This document shows, piece after piece, positions 1 through 10,285 of a stretch of 64,000 bases of DNA. A program made the translations under genes and the position numbers. The DNA comes from Manihot esculenta. Lineage: Eukaryota > Streptophyta > Magnoliopsida > Malpighiales > Euphorbiaceae. The notes under the pieces are model-generated. The model did not search any database. It saw nothing but the letters and a program-made list of their open reading frames with translations, and had not been told where the DNA came from. Each line of letters begins with the position of its first letter. Within the stretch, counting starts at the first letter, position 1. The DNA lies in contig NC_035167.2 in NCBI RefSeq assembly GCF_001659605.2, forward strand, positions 3,348,001 through 3,412,000. Direction: 5' to 3'.

Positions 1-1000
1 ATTTATAAATTAACTATAATTTAACTTTTAAAATTTAATGAAACGAATAATTTATATGTTAGTATTTTAAAATTCATATCGATCGAGTCGTATTAATAAA
101 ACATTCATTTAATTTTTTTTTAAAATTTAATATATTAAAACACAAAATTAATAAGTTATAAAACTATAAGTCTCATTAACCGAATAAAAGAATTAAAAAA
201 GTCTGAGTAGACAGAACAAACCTTAAGACGAGCATAATGTATGGTGACTCGTAATATAAGATAAATAGCCATATTAACTTGATTCGAAATCTACTATAAA
301 ATTTAATTAAACTCTTACGAAAAAATAATTTTACAATCATTAATAATCTGATCAAATTTAGATAAATTATTTTGAAAAGAATCTATTCTGATATAAATTT
401 AAATTAATAAAATCAATGGATTAACATTAAATATCAAATCTTTGAGAGAAAAAGAAATTAAATATCAAATAGTTTGGACAAAAACAATAAGAATTCAAAA
501 TTTAATTATGAAGTTGCACTAAGAATTGGCAATGAGGTAAGGATATAAATGAAATGATAACAAATGGGAAAACAGATTGTGGTCCTTTTTCTTGGTGGTG
601 ACAAAGAAAATCCAAAGAGCTAATGAGAAAACATATTTATTACCACATTCTTATTTTATTAATATTAAATTCATTAAAAAAAAATATCCAAAATGGAATT
701 AAAAAAACCAAAAAATAAAAGTGGATAGAATAAAGAGTGTGGACCACTAAAAAAACCCAAATGTCAACTCCATCCAATAAAAAAATACAACACAAATGAC
801 AAAGGCTCCTATCAACTCTGCTAATTTGCTAACTCATAAATATATTCATTTAATTAAAATTATTTAAATTTTAAAAAATTATTATTTTTAATAATAATAA
901 TAAAGGAAATCTCTGTTACAAGTGTTGTCCACGTAGTTGAAGTGCGTGTGGGCATGAAAATTTTCCAAGTTAGTTTCATTACAAGAATTGCTTTAGCTTC
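1..1000. other. AT-rich intergenic DNA upstream of the NPF transporter gene
   Basis: Very AT-rich sequence with short homopolymer and AAT runs. No open frame of convincing composition and no repeat with clear ends was seen. The part nearest 1000 is presumably promoter of the downstream transporter gene. Confidence 0.5.
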
Positions 1001-1003
1001 CCA

Positions 1004-1014
1004 CCTTATAAATT
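1004..1014 (+). promoter_or_regulatory. Candidate TATA box of the NPF gene
   Basis: TTATAAAT lies about 125 bp upstream of the chosen ATG at 1134 and stands out against a more mixed local composition (CCACC just before it). The leader after it contains a short GA microsatellite ending at the start codon. The position suits a plant TATA box, but the transcription start is not shown by the sequence. Confidence 0.4.
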
Positions 1015-1112
1015 TAGTACTGCCCATTACCCTCAGTTTCAGCACAGAATAAGACAACAACTAGTTGCAACATTTCTTTCCAAGGGGAGCCAAAAATTAA
1101 AAATCTCTCTTT

Positions 1113-1133
1113 TGAGAGAGAGAGAGAGAGAGA
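1113..1133. repeat. (GA)n microsatellite in the NPF 5' leader
   Basis: About ten GA units directly precede the ATG at 1134. GA/CT runs are common in plant 5' UTRs. Confidence 0.8.
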
Positions 1134-4100
1134 ATGGAAATGGAAGGAAGAAGGGGCAGTAACAAGGAAGAGAACAAGAGTAGTGTTGTTGTTAGTTATG
1201 AAGAAACGACAATGGATTGGAGAGGGAGAGTCTCCAACTCTAACAAGCATGGTGGAATGAGAGCTGCAACATTTATTCTTGGTACTTCTTTATCTTTTGC
1301 TCTTTCTCACATATCTTCATACATTTTTGTGTATCTGTACATAAAAAAACACAAGAGGTATGTTCATAGTTTGGCTTGAATGATCTTCTTGGCATGGTTT
1401 TCTTCTTTTTTTTTTCAAAAAAAATTATCATTTAGTCCTTGTAGTAAAAAAAACTCATTAATTGGTCTCTTGATTTTAAAAAATACATTAGAACTATTAA
1501 TTAATTTATCCGCTAAGTATTCTATTATTTATTCGTGATACTGAAAAACTCATTACTTTGATTTTTCAAATTTGTAAAAATATCTACTAATTAGTCCTTT
1601 TATATCAAGGACATTTTAAACTTTTTTATGACACTTAATAGTTAAAATTAATAGAGTGATCAATTACTAGACTTTTTAAAATTTTAGGGATGTATTAATA
1701 AAAATCGATAAACTAACTAATAAATTTTTTTATACTACAGGGATGAAATGGTAATTTTCTCTTTTTTATTGTTTTGTAATTGTGTGCATATGGGTGAAGT
1801 AATTTTACTTAAATTATAACAAAAATCAAGATGGGAAGTGTTTGGATGCCATTTGAACCATGAGACCAAGTTGCTTTCTCCATTTTTGCTCAAGTGAAAG
1901 GCTTCTTTCACTTTTTCAAATTGGGTAAAAGCAAAGTCAATATCTTTGAAACTCTTACTCATTATCTTGTCTAGTCTCTTTAAGAAAGAGTTAATTATTT
2001 GATTATTGTTTGTTTCAGGGCTTCAGACATTTGAGATAATGGGAATAGCAGCAGTAGGGAATAATCTGATAACATATGTGATGAAAGAGATGCACTTCTC
2101 TTTGTCAAGGTCTGCAAACATAGTGACAAATTTTGTTGGAACTGTCTTTATCTTGGCCCTCTTTGGTGGATACCTCTCAGACTCTTATCTTGGTTGTTTT
2201 TGGACAATGCTCATCTTTGGTTTTGTGGAACTTTCTGTAAGTTAGTTCTCTTTTCTTTTTTTAGTTTTCTTTCTTCACCCACTTTTTGTCTTTCTAGCTA
2301 CCATACCTCTTAATCCTTCAACAATTCTTGCTTTTCTTTTTATAAAAAAAAAAAAATCAGAATATTTGATGAACCTTTCCAAATTTTTTTATATTACAGG
2401 GACCAAATAGTAATTTTTTCTTTTTTTTAATGAATTTGCAGGGTTTCATATTGCTGTCAGTTCAAGCTCATCTTCCACAACTAAAGCCACCCCAGTGCAA
2501 CATTAACGAAGAAGAGTGTGTTGAAGCAAAGGGCTTCAAGGCCTTGATCTTTTTCGTAGCCCTATATTTGGTGGCACTAGGAAGTGGCTGTGTGAAACCC
2601 AATATGATTGCTTATGGAGCCAACCAATTCAACCAAAACAACCCAAAGCAATCCAAGAAGCTTTCCACCTACTTCAATGTTGTTTATTTTGCTTTCTCCA
2701 TGGGTGAACTTATTGCCCTTACTGTTCTTGTTTGGGTCCAAACACATTCTGGCATGGATGTTGGCTTTGGAGTCTCTGCAGCTGCCATGGCCATGGGACT
2801 CATCAGCTTGGTTTCTGGTACTTTTTATTACAAGAATAATCCCCCTCAAGGCAGCATCTTCATCCCCATTGCTCAAGTAATCAACTCATCTCACTAAGCT
2901 TTCCACCTACTTTTGTGTATTTAATATAATTTTCCAGTAGCCATGGCCTAATCATGTATTATTTGGAGCATTCACTTCTCTAATATTCTAATCAGATTCT
3001 CTTTATCATTTGTGAAATTTTGTTCAGGTTTTTGTGGCTGCCATTTCAAAGAGAAAACAGATTTGTCCATCCAATCCAGACATGTTAAATGGAAACAATA
3101 ATGTCCTAAACCATCACATTGTCGGCATATCTTCTGACTCTGGCAAACTTGTTCACACTCAAAGATTCAGGTACAAAGTTCCAACTTTTAATTATTGGAC
3201 CTAATAGTATACCCATTAACACTACTTTATCTTCAATTCTTAAAATATTGATGGTCATTAATCCAAGGCTAGATGGTTAGCTTCCTACTAAACCATGATC
3301 TTAATGATCATGCACAAGTATTTTTTAAAACAGTCATCGAATTGAATTTTAAAACACTAAAAATAAAATTTAATAGAAAAACTCATTAAAAAATCTAATC
3401 GATCCAACTGAACTGATTCAAATCGAATCAGTTCAGTTCAAATTGATTTCTGCTCTAATTCGTCTCAATTTACAAATTCTTAAAATCTAATTTTTAGTTT
3501 ATTCCATTTAAAATTAAACTAATCATATATTTAACTCTATTCTATTTTTCAGGTTTTTAGACAACGCATGCATCAAAATTCAAGATGGGACCAATACAAA
3601 GGAAAGTCCATGGAGACTATGCACTTTAACTCAAGTTGAGCAAGTGAGGAAACTAATATCAGTCATTCCAATCTTTGCTTGCACAATAGTTTTCAACACA
3701 ATTTTGGCTCAACTCCAAACATTTTCAGTCCAACAAGGGAACTCCATGGACACCCATCTTACAAAATCATTCAAGATCCCACCAGCTTCACTTCAATCCA
3801 TCCCTTACATCATCCTTATAGTTGTTGTCCCTCTTTATGACACATTCTTTGTCCCATTTGCAAGAAAATTCACTGGTCATGAATCAGGGATAACCCCTCT
3901 ACAAAGGATAGGTGGTGGGTTGTTTTTTGCCACCTTTTCAATGGTTGCTGCTGCTATTATGGAGAAGAAGAGAAGGGATGCAGCAGTAAATTCAGATAAA
4001 ATCTTGTCAATCTTTTGGATCACTCCACAATTCTTAATCTTTGGATTGTCAGAAATGCTAACAGCAGTTGGTCTCATTGAGTTCTTTTACAAGCAATCAT

Positions 4101-4450
4101 TGAAAGGGATGCAAGCATTCTTAACAGCAATCACATATTGCTCGTATTCATTTGGATTCTATTTGAGCTCCTTGTTGGTCTCTTTAGTAAACAAGATCAC
4201 ATCATCAGATTCTTCAAAAACTGGTTGGCTTGGTGACAATAATCTCAACAAAGACAGGCTTGATTTGTTCTATTGGTTGTTGGCTGTCCTTAGCTTTCTC
4301 AACTTCCTCAACTATCTCTTTTGGGCTAGATGGTATTCTTGTAATCCATCTCCATCATTCACACAACAAGATGAGACACATGAGGAGAACTACCTCAACC
4401 ATTGTAGCTTTAGTTCTTCAAAAAATATTGGAGATGAAAGTATACCTTAA
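1134..4450 (+). CDS. NRT1/PTR family transporter, NPF4.3/NPF4.4-like
   Basis: Membrane transporter of the major facilitator superfamily, NPF (NRT1/PTR) family; members move nitrate, peptides or hormones, usually with protons. Exons: 1134-1281, 2019-2236, 2442-2876, 3028-3170, 3553-4450; all introns GT-AG, phases agree, giving 613 aa, normal for the family. GGMRAATFILG continues across intron 1 into LQTFEIMGIAAVGNN (TM1 region). Other family landmarks are GGYLSDSYLG (TM2-3 loop), VALGSGCVKPN, FSMGELIALTVLVWVQTHSG, PIFACTIVFNTILAQLQTFS, and a C-terminal FYWLLAVLSFLNFLNYLFWARWYSC. The strings best fit the plant NPF4.3/4.4 branch. Two features are odd. The ExxER proton-coupling motif is degenerate (E-I-M-G-I). 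The proline normally found between TM10 and TM11 is Leu498 (KQSLKGMQ). Substrate is therefore uncertain; a role in sensing or in hormone or nitrate handling is only inference. The gene looks intact. Confidence 0.93.
1421..1760. mobile_element. MITE-like element in NPF intron 1 with TAGTCC-type inverted ends
   Basis: The left end reads ATTATCATTTAGTCCTTGTA and the right end, reverse-complemented, reads ATTACCATTTCATCCCTGTA, followed on both sides by an A-rich run. The interior is AT-rich and non-coding. A similar right end (ACAGGGACCAAATAGTAATT) recurs at about 2396-2416 in intron 2. Ends of this kind are common in plant MITEs of Mutator-like or related origin; no clear target duplication was found. 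Confidence 0.55.
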
Positions 4451-5732
4451 TATATCACATAGAAATTAATGTTTGCTTGAAATTATCTATAGGCTTGTAT
4501 TATAAGTAAAGAATTATTAAAAGAAAATGATAAATTAGATTATCTATCTTGATTTATTACAATTATTTATAAAAAAAAATTAAGTTTTAAAATTTATTAA
4601 GAGAATGTAATCGATAATATTTAAAGTTTCTCTCTAAATAGTTCGATTTAAGAATGAGTTCCATTGGACAAATCCAACAATTAAAAGTGTTGAGAGTAGT
4701 ACGCACTTAATCTATTCTCAAACTTTAAATAAATAGGAGAGAGTGATATTCGCCTGTGATCCGAAATTCGCGAGAAAATGGCTACTCTGTAAAATGAGAT
4801 GGAGCTGCTCAAAATACTAACGAATCACAATACCCAAAAATTCTATCCTAACTTAGCAATTGTATCTAATTAGTATTCAGTTGCGACGAAAACATCATAA
4901 ATTTAACAGAGAAAAATGTGATACTCAACGGCTTTCATCACACATCGATAAAATATAGAAAATTAAAATTATATAAAATAAATAATATAAAATTACTAAA
5001 TAATTTAAATTAATTATTTTAAATTAAATAATTTCAAAAATTATTTAGAATAATTTGGATCAGAACTATTTTACTGTGCCTTGCTGCTATATAGTACTTG
5101 TTGCACCTACAGACTCGAAGTGCGTGCGTGCATTGTTATTGCACATTGCACTAAGTCTACAAGCCAATAAGGTTTGAACAGTTTTACCTATTTATTATTA
5201 ATTTAAGACACTCATTCTTTTTATAGTATGAAATTCATGCAAGACATTGATTATATTATAGAATTAATTGAAAAATGTAAGAGTAATATATATTAAATGG
5301 GAAAATTTTAGAGGAGGAAATTAAAGGGAATCCACTTTTCAAGGGTTGTAAAGGATTCAAGAGGAAATTGTATTATAACCCCATTGACAAAGATTCATTC
5401 CATTCTCCTATTTTGTTTCTCCTTAACAAAAATTCCTTGATCAATAATGCAATTCCTTCATCATGGGGACCTCATAAGTTTCCTTTGAATGATACAAATT
5501 TAAAAGGAATATGATAGTGCTTTGCTAGTGCTGTACTTCTTGAAGAAAGATTTTTTTTTTCTTTTTATCTTTTAAGATTAATATCAAACTCCTCTATTAA
5601 TAAAATCGATAAAATAAGATTTGACTCATTTTCGCTTCAAATTAAACAATTATATTTATAACAAAAATTTTTGAATTGACTTATTAATAATAAATAATTA
5701 TTTTTATTTAGTATCTTAATTGATTAAGATTG
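4451..5732. other. Intergenic DNA after the NPF gene
   Basis: 3' UTR and AT-rich intergenic sequence. No coding region, RNA gene or repeat with clear ends was recognised. Confidence 0.5.
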
Positions 5733-6085
5733 ATAACCGCTGAGCTTCACGTGGAGGCTAGGTCCGGAAAGGCGATCTTGGTCTAAAGTCCATGAAGTCT
5801 CTCTGTCGGACCGACCCAATTTTTTCAGCCCTAACTTAACCCATGAAGCGGATTGGGCCACTCACAAACCCAGGTCCATTATCACGAACCCAGTCTAATG
5901 ATGTGACATGGGGAAGGACAGCAGGCCCAATCACCTCATCGCCCGACTTGCAGATGTGCCGAGAGGAATTAAATTATCGTCTGACGTGGAGAGAACGTCT
6001 GACGTCTTCGTACATACGAATCTGCGCAGTAGAAACATGTGGCACTGTAACAAAAAGTCCGTTAAACATCACTGATTAACGAAAA
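5733..6085 (-). repeat. Dispersed ~360-bp repeat, copy 1 of 4
   Basis: A GC-richer block in AT-rich DNA. Its reverse complement aligns along its length with copies near 31.8, 51.6 and 52.9 kb: shared landmarks are TACAGTGCCAC, CAGATTCGTA plus a tACGnA core, a CATTTAATT-like block, and a final GCGGTTATC. The 78-codon open frame inside (5843-6079) is not conserved between copies. Class unknown. Confidence 0.65.
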
Positions 6086-6089
6086 AAAA

Positions 6090-7280
6090 AAAATAAAAGG
6101 AGAAGGACTTCTTCCACTCGTCCAAAATTTAAACTATTATTATAAACTCTACTTTTCAGATTTTAGAGCATTAAGGATTATACTTATACCTAATATATAT
6201 TAGATTAAGATGGCTAAAATATGTGAATTTAACGTATTGTAAAATCCATTCTTGCATTAAAAATTAAGGTTTACTAAAATGCTCTAATATTCTCTATGCA
6301 CCTAATTCCCGTTCTGTATGATAATTGAAGTCGAATCATAGCTGTGATGGAATACACGTGGTGTGATTTTAAATGAACCATAATTAAAAAAAATATATAA
6401 ATTAAATAGTAATTACCCATAAAATCTTCCACAAAAATACAAGGCTAGAACATGTCTTAGATATTTGAGATAGAAAGACATAGACCCCTCAACTGCAAAA
6501 CCCTAAAGTATGAGTATGTCATCAGTGGGAGAATATTCATTAAGATGTGTGCCAAAAGAGAGGCATGCTTCCCCCACCAAGTTTAAAAATTTAGTTGCTG
6601 CTAAGGAAATTGGGGTTCCATCCTTTTTGGTCTTCAATCTCGTAATGAATTCTTTTACCATAACCATTCAAAAGAGAGACTGAAATTCACATAAACCAAT
6701 CACAAATGCCAATGTGACTTCAATATTACTGTAACTCCATTTATTTTATTATTTTAAAAAATATTTATATGTAAAAAGCATTTTTCAGAAAAATTATTTT
6801 TAAAGAAATCATTATTTTGTATTATTTAATTACAATATTAAAAAACATAAAGGGCCAATAAGATTCCGTTTCTAAATACTAAAAAGATTTTTAAAGTATT
6901 TTTACGGAATGTTTTAAGAATGTATTTTTTGAATATAGAAGACTTAAAAAATTAATTAATAAAATTATTTTTTTAATCAAAAGAAAATTTTATCTATTTT
7001 TCAAAGAATATATATATATTATTAACATCTTTTATTTTTTTAATATTGCAATCAAACAATGAAAAAGTTACTTTTTAGAAAATAAAAACTTTCAAGCTAT
7101 TTCTTGCAAAATTAAAAATTAAAATTAAAGGAAACCCTTTAATTAGGTCTTAAATCTGCAGCTCTTAATACTAAATGGATAGAAAATGTTAAATTTATCT
7201 TTAAATTATATAAATTAAAAATATTAAATTTTATTTTTTTAATCTAAAATTAGATTTGGATTATCTTTAAAGACATTAAT
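6090..7280. other. AT-rich intergenic DNA
   Basis: No gene recognised on either strand. Composition becomes extremely AT-rich after about 6730. Confidence 0.5.
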
Positions 7281-7284
7281 ATTT

Positions 7285-7690
7285 TTAAAGATAAGCGGGT
7301 GATCAAAATTTGATTTAAATTGAAAAAATCAATCTGAATTGAATTAATTTGAAAATTCAGTTTGATTTTTTATTCATTTCGGTTCGATTCAGTCTTTAAT
7401 TTTAAAAATTTTGGTTATTTCAGTTCGGTTCAGTTTTGATCAAGAAAAAAATTAAAAAAACCGAATCAAACCAATTTAGTGATAATAATATGTTATTTTT
7501 AATAATATAGAGAAATTAAATTATATTAAAATTAAAATATTTTAATTAAATTTTAAAATATTAAAAATAAATGATAAAAAATAAAAAATTTATTAAAAAT
7601 TAAAATCGATCAAACCGAATCGAATCAGATCGGTTCGATTTAATTTCTGATGAAAATCAATTTGGTTCGGTATTTATAAACACTAAAATT
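7285..7690. repeat. Foldback-type AT-rich repeat with TCGGTTCGGTT-like motifs
   Basis: The left half carries CGGTTCGATTCAG and CAGTTCGGTTCAG; the right half carries the complementary AACCGAATC motifs and then CGGTTCGATT, so the block can fold on itself. Similar blocks occur at about 3320-3480 (NPF intron 4), 48455-48895 and 50210-50490; the last two share a GTGAACATT(T/C)GATC terminal motif in opposite orientations. Probably a MITE family; exact ends are not resolved. Confidence 0.5.
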
Positions 7691-7849
7691 TTAATTTTTA
7701 GTTAATGCTCTGGGACAAGTTTGAAGAAAAAATTTAATATTTTAAAGCACTTTTAACCATAATTTACTATATACTCCATGTTTTGCTAAAGAAGTGATTA
7801 TTGTTGTCTAACAAAATTCAATTCTATAATGCTCTGGTATGAATTTCTT

Positions 7850-8560
7850 TTAAGAAAAAAATTAAATTTTATTAATAAAATTTAATTTATTTTTATTAAA
7901 AAAATTATTTATTTAAAATTAATTTAAATGTAATAGAATTTAATTAAACTCTTTTATATTATATGAATTAATAATAAATTAAAATTAATTTAATTTTTAT
8001 TATTTTTAAATTAAACATAAATATTTATTCTTATAAATAAAAATCATTTTTATCGCATTTATTGAAAAATCATTATTAATATTTTATAATATTTAAAATA
8101 TAAATTTTAAATAATTTTTTACCATTCAAACTATAAAGATTTTTTTTAAATTAAGAAAATAATATCATAAATTTCTTAATATTAATTATAAATGTATTAA
8201 GTATTAATAGTCAATATTAAATTAAAATAATTTTTTAAAAATAATTATTAATTAAAAAATAGAAATAAATCTAAAATTTTAAAAAATAAAAGATAAAGCA
8301 CTCCCAGACTTAGTCTGATGGTAATTACATCCGGTTAAACCTGATAAATTTCAGGTTCGAATCCCCATCCCCATTTCAAAAAAAAAAAAATAAAAGATAA
8401 AAAAAATCTCAAAAGACTAACAAAATAATTTTGATGTAAATAGATTTAATGAAATTATTTCTTATAAAATTTTAATAAAATTTATTTTTAGTTCAAAATC
8501 AATTTTCACAAAAATTTAATTGCTATTAATTTTGCTAAAAAAATTAATTTCTTTAAAAAA
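7850..8560. repeat. AT-rich dispersed repeat, copy A, interrupted by a SINE
   Basis: The sequence aligns with 34480-35010 over several hundred bases: shared AAACATAAATATTTATT, then TTGAnAAAATnATTATTAATATT, then TTAAATATTAATAGTC-like and TTATAAAATTTTAAT segments in the same order. Copy A carries an extra piece (8298-8401) absent from copy B. Non-coding and probably a MITE or similar non-autonomous element. Confidence 0.6.
8298..8377 (+). mobile_element. Very short tRNA-like SINE with 17-bp target duplication
   Basis: The 80-bp body has a box-A-like TTAGTCTGATGGT (about 8310) and a perfect box B, GGTTCGAATCC (8354-8364), then an A-rich tail. The flanks are AAAAAATAAAAGATAAA at 8281-8297 and again at 8385-8401, a direct target-site duplication as left by LINE-type reverse transcription. 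The body is scarcely longer than a tRNA, and I could not fold a convincing anticodon arm, so I call it a retroposed tRNA-derived SINE head and not a tRNA gene. Confidence 0.75.
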
Positions 8561-8564
8561 TTTT

Positions 8565-10285
8565 CAAAATTAGAATTTTCAAAAAGACAATATGAAAAAT
8601 CTAATTCGAGCGGTTTATTTTCTCAATTAATGGAGATTTCTACAGAGTAGCACAATTTTATAAAGAAATCATGTATTTCTTTTTAAGAAGAAATGAAAAA
8701 CATTCTTAATATCATACTCAATTAAATAATCATTATAGCTTCTTATTTTTTTGAAGAACTCTTAATTTTTTTTGAAAAAAAATATGGTATAATAAATTTA
8801 GATTTTTACTAACCTCTTTTTATTTTGCCAAAAAAAAAAATATTTACATGTTTTTTATATTTGAAACATTTAAAGGGAAAGAGTAAAATATTTTTAAGAA
8901 AAATAATTTATTCCTTTTAAAAAAAAAGTCATATTAATGATACAATTCTTTAGTAAGAAAAATAAGTTATTTTGTTCAAAAATAAATTTTCAAGATATGC
9001 TCATAGCTTTGAATAATTGTCTAGAAGTCTAACTTACTGAAGTTGAATTTTCTTTTTCCATTTTGTCTTTAGTGTTAGATATTATAAAAAAGTTCCAATA
9101 AATATAAAAAGTCAGTAAATTAAATAATAAAAGTAAAAAAAAAAATATTAGATATGATAGTACCATTAATTTATATTCAAATAAATTCGAAGAAACTGAA
9201 AGGGATAAAACACACCAATTCTAACTCCCACTCTCAGTTTCGATTTCAGAAATTTCAAAAATAAAAAAGTGATTTTTTTTTCTCGAAGCATCAAATTTAA
9301 TTTATTAAAGAATCCAACAAAGATCCCAGACGCACAAGAGATGCTTCCTTTCTCCAGCACAACGCTCCTCGTTCGTTCATGGTTTGCTTACTCGACAGAA
9401 ACATTAAGCATAATTTGTGCAGCCTGGCGCAGATCAACTACTTCAAATGCTCTAAATACAAATTGGTAACAATGGTTGAGAGTAAAATACCAGGCACTAG
9501 CTTCTGCCTTTCTTCCCATTCATAAAGCTACTCTCACTTTCTCATTTTTACTAAAAACTGAATGAGACTTCAAAAACCCAACAAAACCAAATTGGTAAAA
9601 TGTGAGAACATAGTCAATGAATTGATGAGGTGGGGTCACGGTGAGAGAGATGAATAGGTAAAAAAATGAAAATCTATTATTTAATCTGAAACTCATTAGT
9701 TTATCTTTTTAATTTTAAAAAAGATATTAAAATAAAAATTTTAAAAAAAGTCTATTAATTTATATATCTATTAATTAGCTATTAAGTATTATATAAAAAT
9801 CTAAAATACCCATAATATAAAAAAAAATAATATAATTTTTTACAAGACTAAAACGCCAACTAATAAATTTTCTTATATATCAAGACTAAATAGTAAAAAT
9901 AATTAACTAATCAATTTTTTAAAATCTTAGTGTACTTTTCAAAACTAAAAAATTGACTAATAAGATTCTCCATACCATAAGACTTAAATTAACTTCCCTA
10001 AAAAAAATTATATGGCCTCTAAATACAGTGTGTTTTTCTCAAAATGTTGCAAGAAAAAAGATGAAAATATCAATGAAGATAACCAAGTGGTTGTAATATT
10101 GGAACATCTGCAAATGGCAGTACAAGTGACATAAATCTTCACAGAGGTATGCCATCCACACACACTAGATGTCAATTTGAGTGCTTTTAACCAGTGACTT
10201 TGCTACTGAATCAGTTGGCAGAAGGCAATAACTAATGGAGAAAGTTACATATGAAGAACAATGAAAATAACTGAACCTCAAAAAC
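8565..10285. other. Intergenic DNA downstream of SPF30
   Basis: AT-rich. A block at about 9645-9995 has repeated 'ACTAATAAATTTTCTTATA' and 'AAGACTAAATAGTAA'-type motifs resembling the TAGTCC-type MITEs, in degraded form. About 10100-10285 is likely the SPF30 3' UTR. No gene is supported. Confidence 0.45.

Noticed and set aside
5843..6079. 78-codon open frame in a GC-richer block
   Set aside because: The block is one of four copies of a dispersed repeat and the frame is not kept in the others.
8298..8377. A functional tRNA gene
   Set aside because: Box A and B are present, but no convincing acceptor or anticodon pairing was found, and the A tail with target duplication shows a retroposed sequence.
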